DNA of 64,000 bases from Halodesulfovibrio aestuarii (lineage in GTDB: Bacteria; Desulfobacterota; Desulfovibrionia; Desulfovibrionales; Desulfovibrionaceae): the NCBI RefSeq assembly GCF_050571805.1, contig NZ_CP192219.1, one strand, 5' to 3'. Below, piece by piece: positions 26,095 through 34,914 of the stretch. The position numbers and the translations under genes were made by a program. Below the pieces are notes generated by a model. It was not told the DNA's origin, searched no databases, and saw nothing but the letters and a program-made list of their open reading frames with translations. The stretch's first letter is position 1. Each line of letters starts with the position of its first letter.

Positions 26095-26961
26095 TTAGGC
26101 GCGCAGATCCAGTCCCCTACGCTGTGTAGGTATTTCCTTGAAGATCAAAGAGAGGATGTCATGCGCTCCTGATGGTAAATCTGCGGTGCCAAGGCATTTG
26201 CAGGATGCGGAGTTAGCTCGAGAGGTGTTGTTACCTGCTTTACAATTTTTATCAAGCAGGAGGCGATAGGCGAATGAGATGGGATCGGCAGACAGGTTTA
26301 CTTGACCCGCTGCAAGTACATGCTGTGCCCCTTGTAGTATTACACCTGCTGTGACGGTGCAAATACTGTTTTCCGGCTTGGAAATGAGCAGTTCTACGCC
26401 TTTTGCGGAGGGCATGAGCCAGGGCATGTAGTGAAACGTTCCGTGCCCTGAAGTCGAAACCATTTGCTGTACGCTGGAATGTAGTCGCATGACTCGGGTG
26501 AACTGGTCAAGGGCCATGGGAGTGTGTGTCAAAAAGGTAATGAGTGCTGTATGAGCTGCAGTGAAAGACGTATCGTCAGCAAGGTTGACTGAGCTCCACA
26601 GAGAATGGGACAGCAGAGTGTCAAGTTTATCCCTCTCCGTTAGATATGAGCGGATATAGTCCCGAAGAAATACAGTCCCTCGTGGATCAGTACCGTGCTG
26701 AAGCTGGCGCAGCAGAATAGATGGTTCAAGGGAGAGCACAAGAAACTCGAGCCATTGTCCGGGGGCCGGCATGTTTTCCACTTGTGCGAGTAGTTCCATA
26801 TCCCCAATGAGCACCCACGCAAAGCCTTCCTGCTCAATACGGAGCATTCTGCCTTTGAGAAGCTGTCCAACCTTCACCTTGCGCTTAAAGATAGCGCCTC
26901 GGCTGGTTGTAGTGGAGGACTGGCTGCCTCCATATGGATTGCTGTTGCGGGAAATGCGCAT
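26095..26961 (-). CDS. Uncharacterised protein in the flagellar gene unit (possible FliK-like N-terminal domain)
   Basis: A 288-residue protein with no firmly recognised family. After a basic N-terminus, residues about 28-90 read like a small beta-barrel: VKVGQLLKGRMLRI, then ELLAQVENMPAPGQWLEFLV and SILLRQL. This resembles the barrel-like repeats at the start of some hook-length control (FliK-like) proteins, by eye only. The rest is helical, with a few cysteines near the C-terminus (SASCKC). No signal peptide or membrane segment. It is the third of three poorly characterised genes after fliL and precedes dus by 75 bases. A role in flagellar assembly is inferred from location alone. Confidence 0.6.
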   Translation of the reverse strand: MRISRNSNPYGGSQSSTTTSRGAIFKRKVKVGQLLKGRMLRIEQEGFAWVLIGDMELLAQVENMPAPGQWLEFLVLSLEPSILLRQLQHGTDPRGTVFLRDYIRSYLTERDKLDTLLSHSLWSSVNLADDTSFTAAHTALITFLTHTPMALDQFTRVMRLHSSVQQMVSTSGHGTFHYMPWLMPSAKGVELLISKPENSICTVTAGVILQGAQHVLAAGQVNLSADPISFAYRLLLDKNCKAGNNTSRANSASCKCLGTADLPSGAHDILSLIFKEIPTQRRGLDLRA

Positions 26962-27023
26962 GGAACACCTGTGTCAGGTACAGTATGTACTGCGACTGGC
27001 AATGAACTGGGTTGCTTTGTCGC

Positions 27024-27440
27024 TTATTCAGCTTTCATAAGAATGAGTTCAACTTCATCAATGGAAAGGTTGGTTGCCTTGGCGAGCTGAGGAATTGTCT
27101 GCCCTTTCTTGCGGCCGGTTAAAATCAGTTCCCGTAAGAACTGGGGAGAGCGGCTGATAGCTTCTGCCTGCTCAAGGAGTGTGCGTAATTCCTGCGCACG
27201 TGATTCTAATTGCATTTCAAGTGCCTGAAGCTCTTGCTGGCGTCTTGCAAAGGAATCTACAATTTCCTGTTCAAGTTCAGCATTGAAATGCATTTTGGCA
27301 ACTAATGATTCCTGCCCTGCCTGCATGGATGTAAGAAGCACTTCGCTTTTGCGTAAACGCATATAAAATACGATAAGGAGAGCCAGTAACAGCAGCTCTG
27401 AGCCGCTGATAAAAAGCAAAATAAGCTGGGAGAATGTCAT
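27024..27440 (-). CDS. Membrane-anchored coiled-coil protein with C-terminal helix-turn-helix-like end
   Basis: A 138-residue protein with an N-terminal transmembrane helix (about 5-27), a coiled coil (about 30-95, rich in Glu, Gln and Leu) and a C-terminal segment IPQLAKATNLSIDEVELIL that looks like a helix-turn-helix. This architecture matches the DUF2802/DUF6115 type of small proteins encoded near flagellar and chemotaxis genes, some of which are SwrB-like. Two bases separate it from the gene upstream. The ATG is at the natural start of the membrane helix. Function unknown; a role in flagellar assembly or placement is plausible from context. Confidence 0.65.
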   Translation of the reverse strand: MTFSQLILLFISGSELLLLALLIVFYMRLRKSEVLLTSMQAGQESLVAKMHFNAELEQEIVDSFARRQQELQALEMQLESRAQELRTLLEQAEAISRSPQFLRELILTGRKKGQTIPQLAKATNLSIDEVELILMKAE

Positions 27441-27442
27441 TG

Positions 27443-27772
27443 TTATACTTTGGTATCTATAATTTTGCCTTGCCAGGCGCTTTCAGACGTAGGTTTGGTC
27501 TCAACGTCTTGTTCAGGCGCTGTTGTGTGTCTGGAATCGGAGGAAAGGTGTTGGTTTTGTTGTTGTCCGTGGCCGTCTTCATCAACATCAAGATGAGTCT
27601 GTTCAGCGGATTGTGTCTCAGTCACATGCTCTCGGGCGAGTTCGCCCCCCCTGCGTGCTGCATCGCGCGCAGTAGCCTGCTGTCGTTCAGGGCGTGACTT
27701 TTCCTGCTCTGCAATTTTTTGAACACGCCCCATCTGCTGGAGTATTAAAGGGATTTCAGTTTCAATGGACAT
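27443..27772 (-). CDS. Uncharacterised hydrophilic protein in the flagellar gene unit
   Basis: A 109-residue, strongly hydrophilic protein without membrane segments or cysteines. The first 45 residues are predicted helical and basic (MGRVQKIAEQEKSRPERQ), the middle is acidic and Gln/His rich and probably disordered. It starts two bases after fliL ends and stops two bases before the next gene, so it is translated within the same unit. No family was recognised. A small accessory or chaperone-like role in flagellar export is possible but unsupported. Confidence 0.6.
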   Translation of the reverse strand: MSIETEIPLILQQMGRVQKIAEQEKSRPERQQATARDAARRGGELAREHVTETQSAEQTHLDVDEDGHGQQQNQHLSSDSRHTTAPEQDVETKPTSESAWQGKIIDTKV

Positions 27773-27774
27773 AA

Positions 27775-28455
27775 CTATTTTACCAAATAGTTTTCAATAA
27801 AGACGTCCTTGAACTGACCATTCCCCATATACTGGTTAACAACTGTCAACAAGTCAGATTTGAGCAGCTGCACATTTTCTTTATCAGAAAGAAACTTAAG
27901 GTCTTTGTTTCGCAGGTAATAGAAAATTGCATCACGAAGTGTCACTTTTTTGTTCTTAGCTTCCCACGCGAGTTTTTCATTATCTGTGAACACGGCAAAC
28001 TTGCAGACAAGGAAACGAATATCCTTTTTTGAGTCGCGCTGTTCAACCCAGAAAGGCTCCCAAGTGACGTCGAACTTATCCTTCTGGACAATAGGTGGTG
28101 TGTCGTATTTGCCTTTTTCTTTCTTAACAATACGCTTAACAGGTCTCGGGGTATCTTTAGGTTGAAGCATGTTCCAGCCTAACGCAATAAGAGCGATGAC
28201 AAGCAGACCGATGCCGCCGAACATGAGCTTGCGCTTACGTTTACGCACCGCTTCAGGGTCTGTTTCTACCTCAGAGGAAGAGAAAGAATCGGCATTAGTG
28301 GACGTGGAGTTGTCAAGGGGCTGTTCTTCGTCCTCGTCTTCGTCTTCCATCAAAAACGGCGCATCATCAAGATCAAGTTCAACCTTGTCATCTTTTGTAG
28401 GCGTCATGGTGTCTGGTGTAGCAAGAGTATCCACGTCTAATTGAGCCTTTGTCAT
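27775..28455 (-). CDS. fliL: Flagellar basal body-associated protein FliL
   Basis: A 226-residue single-pass membrane protein. A long acidic, disordered cytoplasmic N-terminus (about 1-70, with runs of Glu and Asp) precedes the basic RKRKRK anchor and a transmembrane helix at about 78-95. The periplasmic domain ends in the FliL signature: VTLRDAIFYYLRNKDL, LKSDLLTVVNQYM and a C-terminal VFIENYLVK. FliL associates with the stator-rotor interface and supports torque. The cytoplasmic tail is longer than the usual few dozen residues. It lies 136 bases after cheY and may have an additional promoter there. Confidence 0.85.
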   Translation of the reverse strand: MTKAQLDVDTLATPDTMTPTKDDKVELDLDDAPFLMEDEDEDEEQPLDNSTSTNADSFSSSEVETDPEAVRKRKRKLMFGGIGLLVIALIALGWNMLQPKDTPRPVKRIVKKEKGKYDTPPIVQKDKFDVTWEPFWVEQRDSKKDIRFLVCKFAVFTDNEKLAWEAKNKKVTLRDAIFYYLRNKDLKFLSDKENVQLLKSDLLTVVNQYMGNGQFKDVFIENYLVK

Positions 28456-28591
28456 ATATTACCTGTCCTGCGTTTGGTGGGGCATACCACTAAAACAAGG
28501 CAATCCGGCAGAGGAAGACGACAAGCGCTTTATACGGCATGTTGTGGTTTTCCTAAACCGGATGCATTATTTTTATGAGCAGTAAGAACAG

Positions 28592-28972
28592 TTACGGGAA
28601 AATCTTGTCGATTTTCTGCTTCATAATTTCTGCTGTGAACGGCTTTACCACATAGTTGGATACTTTGGCCTGAACAGCTTCAATAATGTTTTCCTGCTGT
28701 GCTTCTGCCGTAACCATCAAAAAAGGCAGGTCTGCAAATTCTTCACTGCTGCGAACTTTTCTAAGCAGTTCAATACCTGTCATTTGCGGCATGTTCCAGT
28801 CAGAAATAACAAATTCGATACGGTCTTTGTTAAGAACTTCCCATGCCGTCGTTCCATCATCTGCTTCAACAATGTTAGTGAAGCCAAGTTGACGAAGAAT
28901 GTTTTTAACAATTCGTCTCATAGTAGAAAAATCGTCTACAACAAGAACACGCATATTAGGATCAAAGCCCAT
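28592..28972 (-). CDS. cheY: Chemotaxis response regulator CheY
   Basis: A 126-residue single-domain receiver that binds the flagellar switch when phosphorylated by CheA. All active-site residues are present: VVDDFSTM (acidic pair), Asp in FVISDWNMPQMTG (about 59), Thr in LMVTAEA and Lys in YVVKPF. The close similarity to enterobacterial CheY (WNMP, KVSNYVVKPF) supports the symbol. It is encoded 18 bases after fliA. Confidence 0.95.
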   Translation of the reverse strand: MGFDPNMRVLVVDDFSTMRRIVKNILRQLGFTNIVEADDGTTAWEVLNKDRIEFVISDWNMPQMTGIELLRKVRSSEEFADLPFLMVTAEAQQENIIEAVQAKVSNYVVKPFTAEIMKQKIDKIFP

Positions 28973-28990
28973 AATAGACTCCTTAAGTCT

Positions 28991-29788
28991 TTATAATCCG
29001 CTGTCTTTTCCATGCATTGCATAAAAATTATTACGCAATTTAAGTAGTGCCTGAGAATGCAATTGCGAAATGCGACCCTCAGTTACACCCATAACCTCTG
29101 CTGCTTCACGCATATTTAGATCATCGCTATAGTAGAGGGACAATACCAATTTCTCTCTAGGAGTCAATTGCTCAACCAGCTGTGAAATCTGGTGTAATGT
29201 TTCTTTAGAAGCAGTCTTTTTGAAAGGCTGACTGTCTGCATCACTCATCTCATCGGCAGAAATGCTGTCTTGTATTAGATCTAAATTGAGACAAAGTTGA
29301 CTTTGCAGTGCAACAAGTCCTTCACGGACTCCGGCTTTATCAAGGCCTGTTGCTTGTTGCAGTTCATCTTCGGTGGCAGCACGTCCCTTGTCGTTCTCCA
29401 CCTGTTGCATGGCTTCTTCAATTTGTCTTACGCGTTGGCGTAAGCTTCTAGGGAACCAGTCAAGGCGTCGTAATTCGTCAAGCATTGCGCCGCGAATGCG
29501 GTTTTCTGCGTAGGTATCGAATTTGATGCCCATTTCCGGCTTAAACTTGCCCAGCGATTCCATAAGCCCAAGCGTACCCGCGCTGATAAGTTCTCCAAGC
29601 TCCACATTTTTAGGGAGCTTTACTTTCAGACGGGATGCAAGATACCGAACCTTAGGCGCATAGTGACGGACCACGTTTTCTTGTTCGCGGTCGGTCATGA
29701 CGCCCCAGGCCTTCTCGCCGGACTCCAATAGCTTCCAGGCGTTAGTGCTGGAAGAGGAGTTTTTTCCAGAAAAACTTGATATTTCCAT
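28991..29788 (-). CDS. fliA: Flagellar sigma factor FliA (sigma-28)
   Basis: A 265-residue sigma-70-family factor directing late flagellar genes. Region 2 includes ENVVRHYAPKVRYLA, LISAGTLGLMESL and KFDTYAENRIRGAMLDELR; region 3 follows; region 4 has LTPREKLVLSLYYSDDL and VMGVTEGRISQLHSQAL. The start at 29788 (MEISSFSG) is chosen because the segment before MTDREQ (LLESGEKAW) is conserved-looking. This makes the gene overlap the end of flhG by 47 bases. An upstream start at 29971 would add 61 residues read from inside flhG. No strong ribosome binding site is visible, which fits translational coupling. Confidence 0.92.
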   Translation of the reverse strand: MEISSFSGKNSSSSTNAWKLLESGEKAWGVMTDREQENVVRHYAPKVRYLASRLKVKLPKNVELGELISAGTLGLMESLGKFKPEMGIKFDTYAENRIRGAMLDELRRLDWFPRSLRQRVRQIEEAMQQVENDKGRAATEDELQQATGLDKAGVREGLVALQSQLCLNLDLIQDSISADEMSDADSQPFKKTASKETLHQISQLVEQLTPREKLVLSLYYSDDLNMREAAEVMGVTEGRISQLHSQALLKLRNNFYAMHGKDSGL

Positions 29789-30557
29789 CAAGGTTCGCAG
29801 ATATTTCCCAAGTTTGAATCTTATCTGCAAGTTTGCCGATAGCTTCGCAAACAGGAGCAGTGGGATTCTGTTGACAAACAGGACGTTGAGCCACAATAGC
29901 TTTACGTACGGCAGGATCTTGCGGCAGGTAGCCGGCATAATCCAAAGAAACTCCAGACAGGAAGTGGTCACAGGCTGAGTACAGACGGACGAACATTTCT
30001 CTTGCTGCTTTTTCAGAAGCAGCCATGTTCACAACAACTTTAAAGTGCTCAACTCCGTGGTTCAGCTTCATGACTTTAATGAGGGAGTATGCATCGGTCA
30101 ATGATGTAGGTTCTGCTGTAAGCACTACAATGCGTTCCTGTACTGCAAGATTGAAGTACAAGACGTTGTCATTAATGCCTGCACCGGTATCCACAATAAG
30201 AAAATCTACCTTATCTTCAAGGCTGTCCATTGACTCGAGCAGGTCAAGTTTTTGGCCGGTGGAAAGCGTGAGCATTTCACCAATGCCGGAAGATGCAGGA
30301 AGAATATCAAACCCGTACGGGGTCGAATACAGAATGTCGGAAAGGGCAACCCCTTCGCTGAATAGGTGAAAGAGATTCTGCTCAGGTGTAAGTCCAAGCA
30401 AAACGTCTACGTTTGCGAGTCCTAAGTCTGCATCCAACAAAACAACACGCTTACCCTTTTGCGCTAATGTGTACGCAAGGTTAACGGATAGGTTTGTTTT
30501 GCCTACTCCTCCTTTACCGGAGGTTACAGACAGGACAAGAGGAAGGTTGCCACTCAT
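29742..30557 (-). CDS. flhG: MinD-like ATPase FlhG (FleN)
   Basis: A 271-residue ParA/MinD-type ATPase that limits flagellar number and works with FlhF. The deviant Walker A is TSGKGGVGKTNLSVNLA (about 11-27), followed by VVLLDADLGLANVDVLLG and Walker B FLIVDTGAGI. The C-terminal tail with WKKLL is typical of FlhG rather than MinD. It lies 24 bases after flhF and overlaps fliA by 47 bases. Confidence 0.93.
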   Translation of the reverse strand: MSGNLPLVLSVTSGKGGVGKTNLSVNLAYTLAQKGKRVVLLDADLGLANVDVLLGLTPEQNLFHLFSEGVALSDILYSTPYGFDILPASSGIGEMLTLSTGQKLDLLESMDSLEDKVDFLIVDTGAGINDNVLYFNLAVQERIVVLTAEPTSLTDAYSLIKVMKLNHGVEHFKVVVNMAASEKAAREMFVRLYSACDHFLSGVSLDYAGYLPQDPAVRKAIVAQRPVCQQNPTAPVCEAIGKLADKIQTWEISANLDGNIKFFWKKLLFQH

Positions 30558-30581
30558 GGTTCTATTATCTCCAATATGCCC

Positions 30582-31655
30582 TTAGGCATTCTGGTGAATT
30601 GTATATTCGCCGGGAAGCTGGTTTTTAAAAATAAGTCTCCAAAGCATTACATCTTTAGCCGGAACAAGTGTGCCCTTAAGTCCGGCGCCGTAAGAGAATG
30701 CTGAAATTGGAAGTCCCGTGGAGACAGCTGTGTTGATTATCGTTCCGAATGTACAAGCTTCATCGATCTTAGTCCAGACAATGCTGCCACCCTTTACTGC
30801 GCGGTATTTTTCCAGTGTTGCGGTAAGTTGTTTACTACTTGCCGTTGGTGAAAGCACTCTATGGAAAGAATTTTCACGGATAGCTTGCAATCCGAAGTGT
30901 TCAACTTGCTCTTTAAATGAATCACGTAACCCTAATCCCGGCATGTCGATAATGATTCGGTCATAACTTTTTGCAGCATCGCGTATGGTATTTGCGAATG
31001 TTATGCTGTCACGAATTTCGTAATAACCCATGTCGCAAAGCTGTGCGTAGTGCCGTAACAATAATCTGCCGTTACCCCGAGCGCAATCTGCATTGATAAA
31101 ACAGATACGCATCGATTGATTTTGTTTACGCAATTCCAGTGCCATACGAACTGCAGCACTGGTTTTACCTGCACCGAAAGGGCCGACAAAAGTGTGAACA
31201 CGACCTTTCCACTCATTTCCCCAAGGCTTGAACGTGATCAGGTCACCAAGCGGGCCAAGAATAGACATGCCGGCATCACTTTTAAGCGGGCGTACAAGGC
31301 GAAGAATTACGGTATCGTCAATATCATGGCGCTGGAGGTGTTCCAGTGCAAGACGCTGGCGCGGAGAAAGCTTGTGCAGTTGGAGGCGAGGTTTAACGAG
31401 TTCCGCAATGTACTCTTTAATTTCTGACCACTCTTCATGCCAGCGGCTCCAGCCGGAAGGCGCTGCATATTCCTGAGTTTCAGCTTCCTGAATTTCATCC
31501 ACCGCATGTTCTACGCCGGCAGTAATCTGGCACCAGCGGCTGTCCGCATCTCTGCCTTCCTGTTTAGAAAGAATTACTGCTTCTTCACCCATTTCCTGTT
31601 TGATCTGAGCGAGTACGGACCGTGTTGTCTGTCCTGAGAATGTTTTTACCTGCAT
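30582..31655 (-). CDS. flhF: Flagellar SRP-type GTPase FlhF
   Basis: A 357-residue SRP-family GTPase that marks the polar site of flagellum assembly. The N-terminus MQVKTFSGQTTRSVLAQIK is a FlhF B-domain signature, the middle is helical (N domain), and the G domain begins with TFVGPFGAGKTSAAVRMAL. IIIDMPGLGLRD replaces the usual DTAGR, and IVWTKIDEA is the TKxD motif. The G1 loop GPFGAGKT and the DMPG variation mean that GTP turnover may differ from model FlhF proteins. One base separates it from flhA. Confidence 0.9.
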   Translation of the reverse strand: MQVKTFSGQTTRSVLAQIKQEMGEEAVILSKQEGRDADSRWCQITAGVEHAVDEIQEAETQEYAAPSGWSRWHEEWSEIKEYIAELVKPRLQLHKLSPRQRLALEHLQRHDIDDTVILRLVRPLKSDAGMSILGPLGDLITFKPWGNEWKGRVHTFVGPFGAGKTSAAVRMALELRKQNQSMRICFINADCARGNGRLLLRHYAQLCDMGYYEIRDSITFANTIRDAAKSYDRIIIDMPGLGLRDSFKEQVEHFGLQAIRENSFHRVLSPTASSKQLTATLEKYRAVKGGSIVWTKIDEACTFGTIINTAVSTGLPISAFSYGAGLKGTLVPAKDVMLWRLIFKNQLPGEYTIHQNA

Positions 31656-31656
31656 A

Positions 31657-33768
31657 TTAGATTCCTACATTACCAACAGTGTTCAAACGAATGTCTGCAG
31701 GTATTTCTGCTTGAGATATTACCGGAATGTTCGGGATAAATCTCATAATAAGTTGAGAAAGATGCGGACGTACCATCGGGGATGTCAGAATAACCGGCTG
31801 ACCATCCGCAACGACAGCGTTTTCTACAGCTGAGTTTACGGCCTGAATAACCTGCTGGGCTGTGGCAGGGTCAAGAGCAAGGTATGCACCGCCCTCTGTC
31901 TGTCGGATAGATTCCTGAACAGTTTTTTCCACATTCGGGTCCAGCATAATAATCGGGAGCGTATTTTCCTGATCCATATACGGTCTAACAATTGTACGTG
32001 CTAAGCGTTCGCGGACATACTCTGTGAGTACATCTGGATTTTTAACGCTTGTTCCGTAGTCCGCGAGAGTTTCAACAATAGTGAGCAGATCGCGGATCGA
32101 AATATTTTCTCGTACGAGATTTTGCAGAACTTTTTGCACTGCGCCCAAAGTGAGCACGTTTGGTACAAGTTCTTCCACAGCTTTTGGTGCGTGCTTGGCA
32201 AGGTTATCAAGCAGAGACTGAACTTCCTGACGACCAAGGAAATCAGCAAGGCTGCGTTTGAATACCTCGGTAAGGTGCGTTGCAATAACCGTAGATGGGT
32301 CAACAACAGTGTACCCTGCAAGTACTGCTTCTTCTTTTTGAACTTCCGGTACCCACAGCGCTGGCAGGTTAAATGCCGGTTCACGGGTTTCGATGCCTTT
32401 AATGGAGTGACGGGCATCGCCCGGATCCATCGCGAGGAAATGGTCGATGAGAATTTCTGCTCCTGCCATTTCATTGCCTTTGATAAGGACTGTGTACTGT
32501 CCGGGTTTAAGCTGCAGGTTGTCACGAAGATGCAGGGACGGAATAATGACACCCATATCCAGTGCAAACTGTCTGCGGATTGTTCTGATACGGGAGAGCA
32601 GGTTGCCGTCCTGTGCTTCATCAACAAGCGGAATAAGACCGTAACCAACTTCCAGTTCCAGAGCATCCAGAGGAAGAAGAGACTGTACTGCTTCCGGAGT
32701 ATCCAATGCTTCTTGAGCTTTTTCACCGTCTTTCTGTTCACCCCCCGCGCCTGCACCGGTACGCTGGGCAACATCTGCACTTGCGTTGGATGTAAGTTTT
32801 GCAATGACAAACATGCAGATTGCGAAGAATGAAAATGCAAGGAACGGCATACCCGGAACCAGAGCAAATACGAGAAGTACGCAGCCGACCAGATTAAGTG
32901 CTTTAGAATTAGATGTAAGCTGACCGATGAACTCTTCACCCATTTTCGCTTCAGCCGCGGCACGGGATACGATGATGCCGGCAGCGGTGGAGATAATGAG
33001 AGACGGAATTGTGGATACGAGACCATCACCAACGGTGAGAAGAGTGTATGTGGAAAGAGCGTCATTCCATGACATGCCGTTTTGGAAAACAGCAATCAGG
33101 ATGCCTGCAGTAATGTTGACTATAGTAATAAGCAGACCCGCCATTACGTCACCCTGAACGAACTTACCGGCACCGTCCATTGCACCGTAGAAGTCAGCTT
33201 CCCGGCGAATAGTTTCGCGGCGCATGGTGGCAGTTTTTTCATCAAGGAGACCTGCGTTCAAGTCTGCCTCAATTGCCATCTGCTTACCCGGCATAGCATC
33301 AAGAGTGAATCGGGCTGCTACTTCTGCGATACGTGTTGTACCGGAGGTAATAACCATTTTATTCAGGATAAAAAGAATCGCGAAGATTACGATACCGATA
33401 ACATAATTACCGCCGACAACGAATTGGCCGAAGGATTGAATTACATCACCGGCAGCGTCCGGCCCTTCACTGCCGTGCAGCAGGATAAGACGGGTTGTTG
33501 CCACGTTAAGGGCAAGGCGGAATAGTGTTGTTACAAGCAGCAAGGTCGGGAAAATTGAAAATTCCAGCGGTGACTTGATGAACATAGATGTTACGAGCAC
33601 CAGTAACGACAGAGAGATGGACATGCTGAGCATGACGTCCATAAGCAGGGTCGGGATAGGGATGAGCATTACAAAAAGAATGAGCACCACACCGCCTGCA
33701 AGGAGTAAATCACCGTGCTGAGAGAAACGTTCGTAATTGATTGTAGAAGCATTTGCGCTGGCAGCCAT
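31657..33768 (-). CDS. flhA: Flagellar export gate protein FlhA
   Basis: A 703-residue core of the flagellar type III export gate. The N-terminal part holds about eight membrane helices, with the FHIPEP-family loop TRIAEVAARFTLDAMPGKQMAIEADLNAG (read as TLDAMPGKQ with a conserved ADLNAG), GAMDGAGKFVQGD and DGLVSTIPSLIISTAAG. The cytoplasmic C-terminal domain (from about 340) binds export chaperones; PVILTSPMVRPHLS and FIPNIPVISQAEIP close it. It lies 63 bases after flhB. Confidence 0.96.
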   Translation of the reverse strand: MAASANASTINYERFSQHGDLLLAGGVVLILFVMLIPIPTLLMDVMLSMSISLSLLVLVTSMFIKSPLEFSIFPTLLLVTTLFRLALNVATTRLILLHGSEGPDAAGDVIQSFGQFVVGGNYVIGIVIFAILFILNKMVITSGTTRIAEVAARFTLDAMPGKQMAIEADLNAGLLDEKTATMRRETIRREADFYGAMDGAGKFVQGDVMAGLLITIVNITAGILIAVFQNGMSWNDALSTYTLLTVGDGLVSTIPSLIISTAAGIIVSRAAAEAKMGEEFIGQLTSNSKALNLVGCVLLVFALVPGMPFLAFSFFAICMFVIAKLTSNASADVAQRTGAGAGGEQKDGEKAQEALDTPEAVQSLLPLDALELEVGYGLIPLVDEAQDGNLLSRIRTIRRQFALDMGVIIPSLHLRDNLQLKPGQYTVLIKGNEMAGAEILIDHFLAMDPGDARHSIKGIETREPAFNLPALWVPEVQKEEAVLAGYTVVDPSTVIATHLTEVFKRSLADFLGRQEVQSLLDNLAKHAPKAVEELVPNVLTLGAVQKVLQNLVRENISIRDLLTIVETLADYGTSVKNPDVLTEYVRERLARTIVRPYMDQENTLPIIMLDPNVEKTVQESIRQTEGGAYLALDPATAQQVIQAVNSAVENAVVADGQPVILTSPMVRPHLSQLIMRFIPNIPVISQAEIPADIRLNTVGNVGI

Positions 33769-33831
33769 ATTTCCGACACCTTTTTCGAAGAGTTGTATAA
33801 CGCCTGAGTAAAACCAGTTCTGTTTGTTAAC

Positions 33832-34896
33832 CTACTGTTTTTGCTTAAACTTATTGAGTGATGCGAGGATGGAAGCTACTGCTTTGTAGAGATCTTCCGG
33901 AATTTGATCACCCACCTTCACTGACTTATACAAAGCTCGTGCCAGAGGCACGTTTTCTCGCAGAGGAATGTTATTTTCTTTTGCAATTTCTCTAATTTTT
34001 TTAGCAATGTTGTCTGCCCCCATAGCTACAACGATAGGCGCCGGAGCTTCCATAGCGTTGTAACGCAGAGCTACAGAGATATGCGTCGGGTTTGTGACAA
34101 TCACGTCCGCTTTCGGAACATCTTGCATCATGCGTTTCTGGGACATCTCAGCCATTTTTTGGCGTTGCTGAGACCGCACTTTCGGGTCACCTTCTGCTTG
34201 TTTGTGTTCGTCTTTAACTTCGTCTTTGGACATCTTGATGTTCTCTTCGTAGTCCCAGCGGGAGTAGAAGTAGTCCGCAAGAGCAATGGCGAGCATGGCA
34301 AGCATAGCGTACAGAGACACCTTAAATATGAGGCGAAGCATATATTCTGCTATGCCTTCCGGTGTTGAGTTGTAGAGAAGGATAAAGTTGTCCATTTCAT
34401 CCGTAATGACGAGGTACGGGGCAATACCGATAACGGCTGCAAACGCGATGCTTTTAATAAGTCGGACAAGCGTCTGCATGGACAAGAACATGTTTTTCAT
34501 CCCTTTTATCGGGTTGAATTTGTTCCATTTCGGTTTGAATACCTTCACTGTCCACAGATGCCCAACCTGAACACGCATGGATAGTCCGGCAAAGAGAAAC
34601 AGAAAGAAAAAAACAGGGATGAGCATGACTGCAAGGTCGTAAGCCACATCATTAATAAAGTTGATGGCAGACTTGGTTGTCATGTCGAGCGTGGCGTCAA
34701 ATGTATAGCATGAGCGCATAATGCTTTGAATACGTTCGTTAATGACGCCAATCCACGCATAGACAATAATAATCCCCGCAAGGGTGGTTGCGGCTTTAGG
34801 AACTTCTTGCGATTTGGCGACGTCACCGTCTTCGCGGGTCTTGTCCCGCTTCTTGGGCGTCGCCTTTTCAGTCTTACTCGGATCGCTTTGTGGCAT
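33832..34896 (-). CDS. flhB: Flagellar export protein FlhB
   Basis: A 354-residue export gate protein that switches substrate class from rod/hook to filament. The N-terminus SDPSKTEKATPKKRDKTREDGDVAKS is typical, with four membrane helices to about 210. The autocleavage site NPTH in DVIVTNPTHISVALRY is intact near residue 268. AGADNIAKKIREIAKENNIP-like sequence and VPLARALYKSV follow. It is 18 bases after fliR. Confidence 0.96.
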   Translation of the reverse strand: MPQSDPSKTEKATPKKRDKTREDGDVAKSQEVPKAATTLAGIIIVYAWIGVINERIQSIMRSCYTFDATLDMTTKSAINFINDVAYDLAVMLIPVFFFLFLFAGLSMRVQVGHLWTVKVFKPKWNKFNPIKGMKNMFLSMQTLVRLIKSIAFAAVIGIAPYLVITDEMDNFILLYNSTPEGIAEYMLRLIFKVSLYAMLAMLAIALADYFYSRWDYEENIKMSKDEVKDEHKQAEGDPKVRSQQRQKMAEMSQKRMMQDVPKADVIVTNPTHISVALRYNAMEAPAPIVVAMGADNIAKKIREIAKENNIPLRENVPLARALYKSVKVGDQIPEDLYKAVASILASLNKFKQKQ

Positions 34897-34914
34897 GTCT
34901 GTGTGTCCTGTTTA

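Noticed and set aside
28456..28591. Possible sigma-28 promoter before fliL (GCCGTATAA on the minus strand)
   Set aside because: The -10 like element has an extra base and the -35 position reads TTTA, a poor match to TAAA; not strong enough to list.
29789..29971. Longer fliA reading frame starting at 29971
   Set aside because: The extra 61 residues are a shifted reading of flhG and lack sigma-factor features.
32001..33095. 364-codon minus-strand frame and 236-codon plus-strand frame (32122-32832) within flhA
   Set aside because: Both are out-of-frame shadows of flhA with biased composition and no family features.
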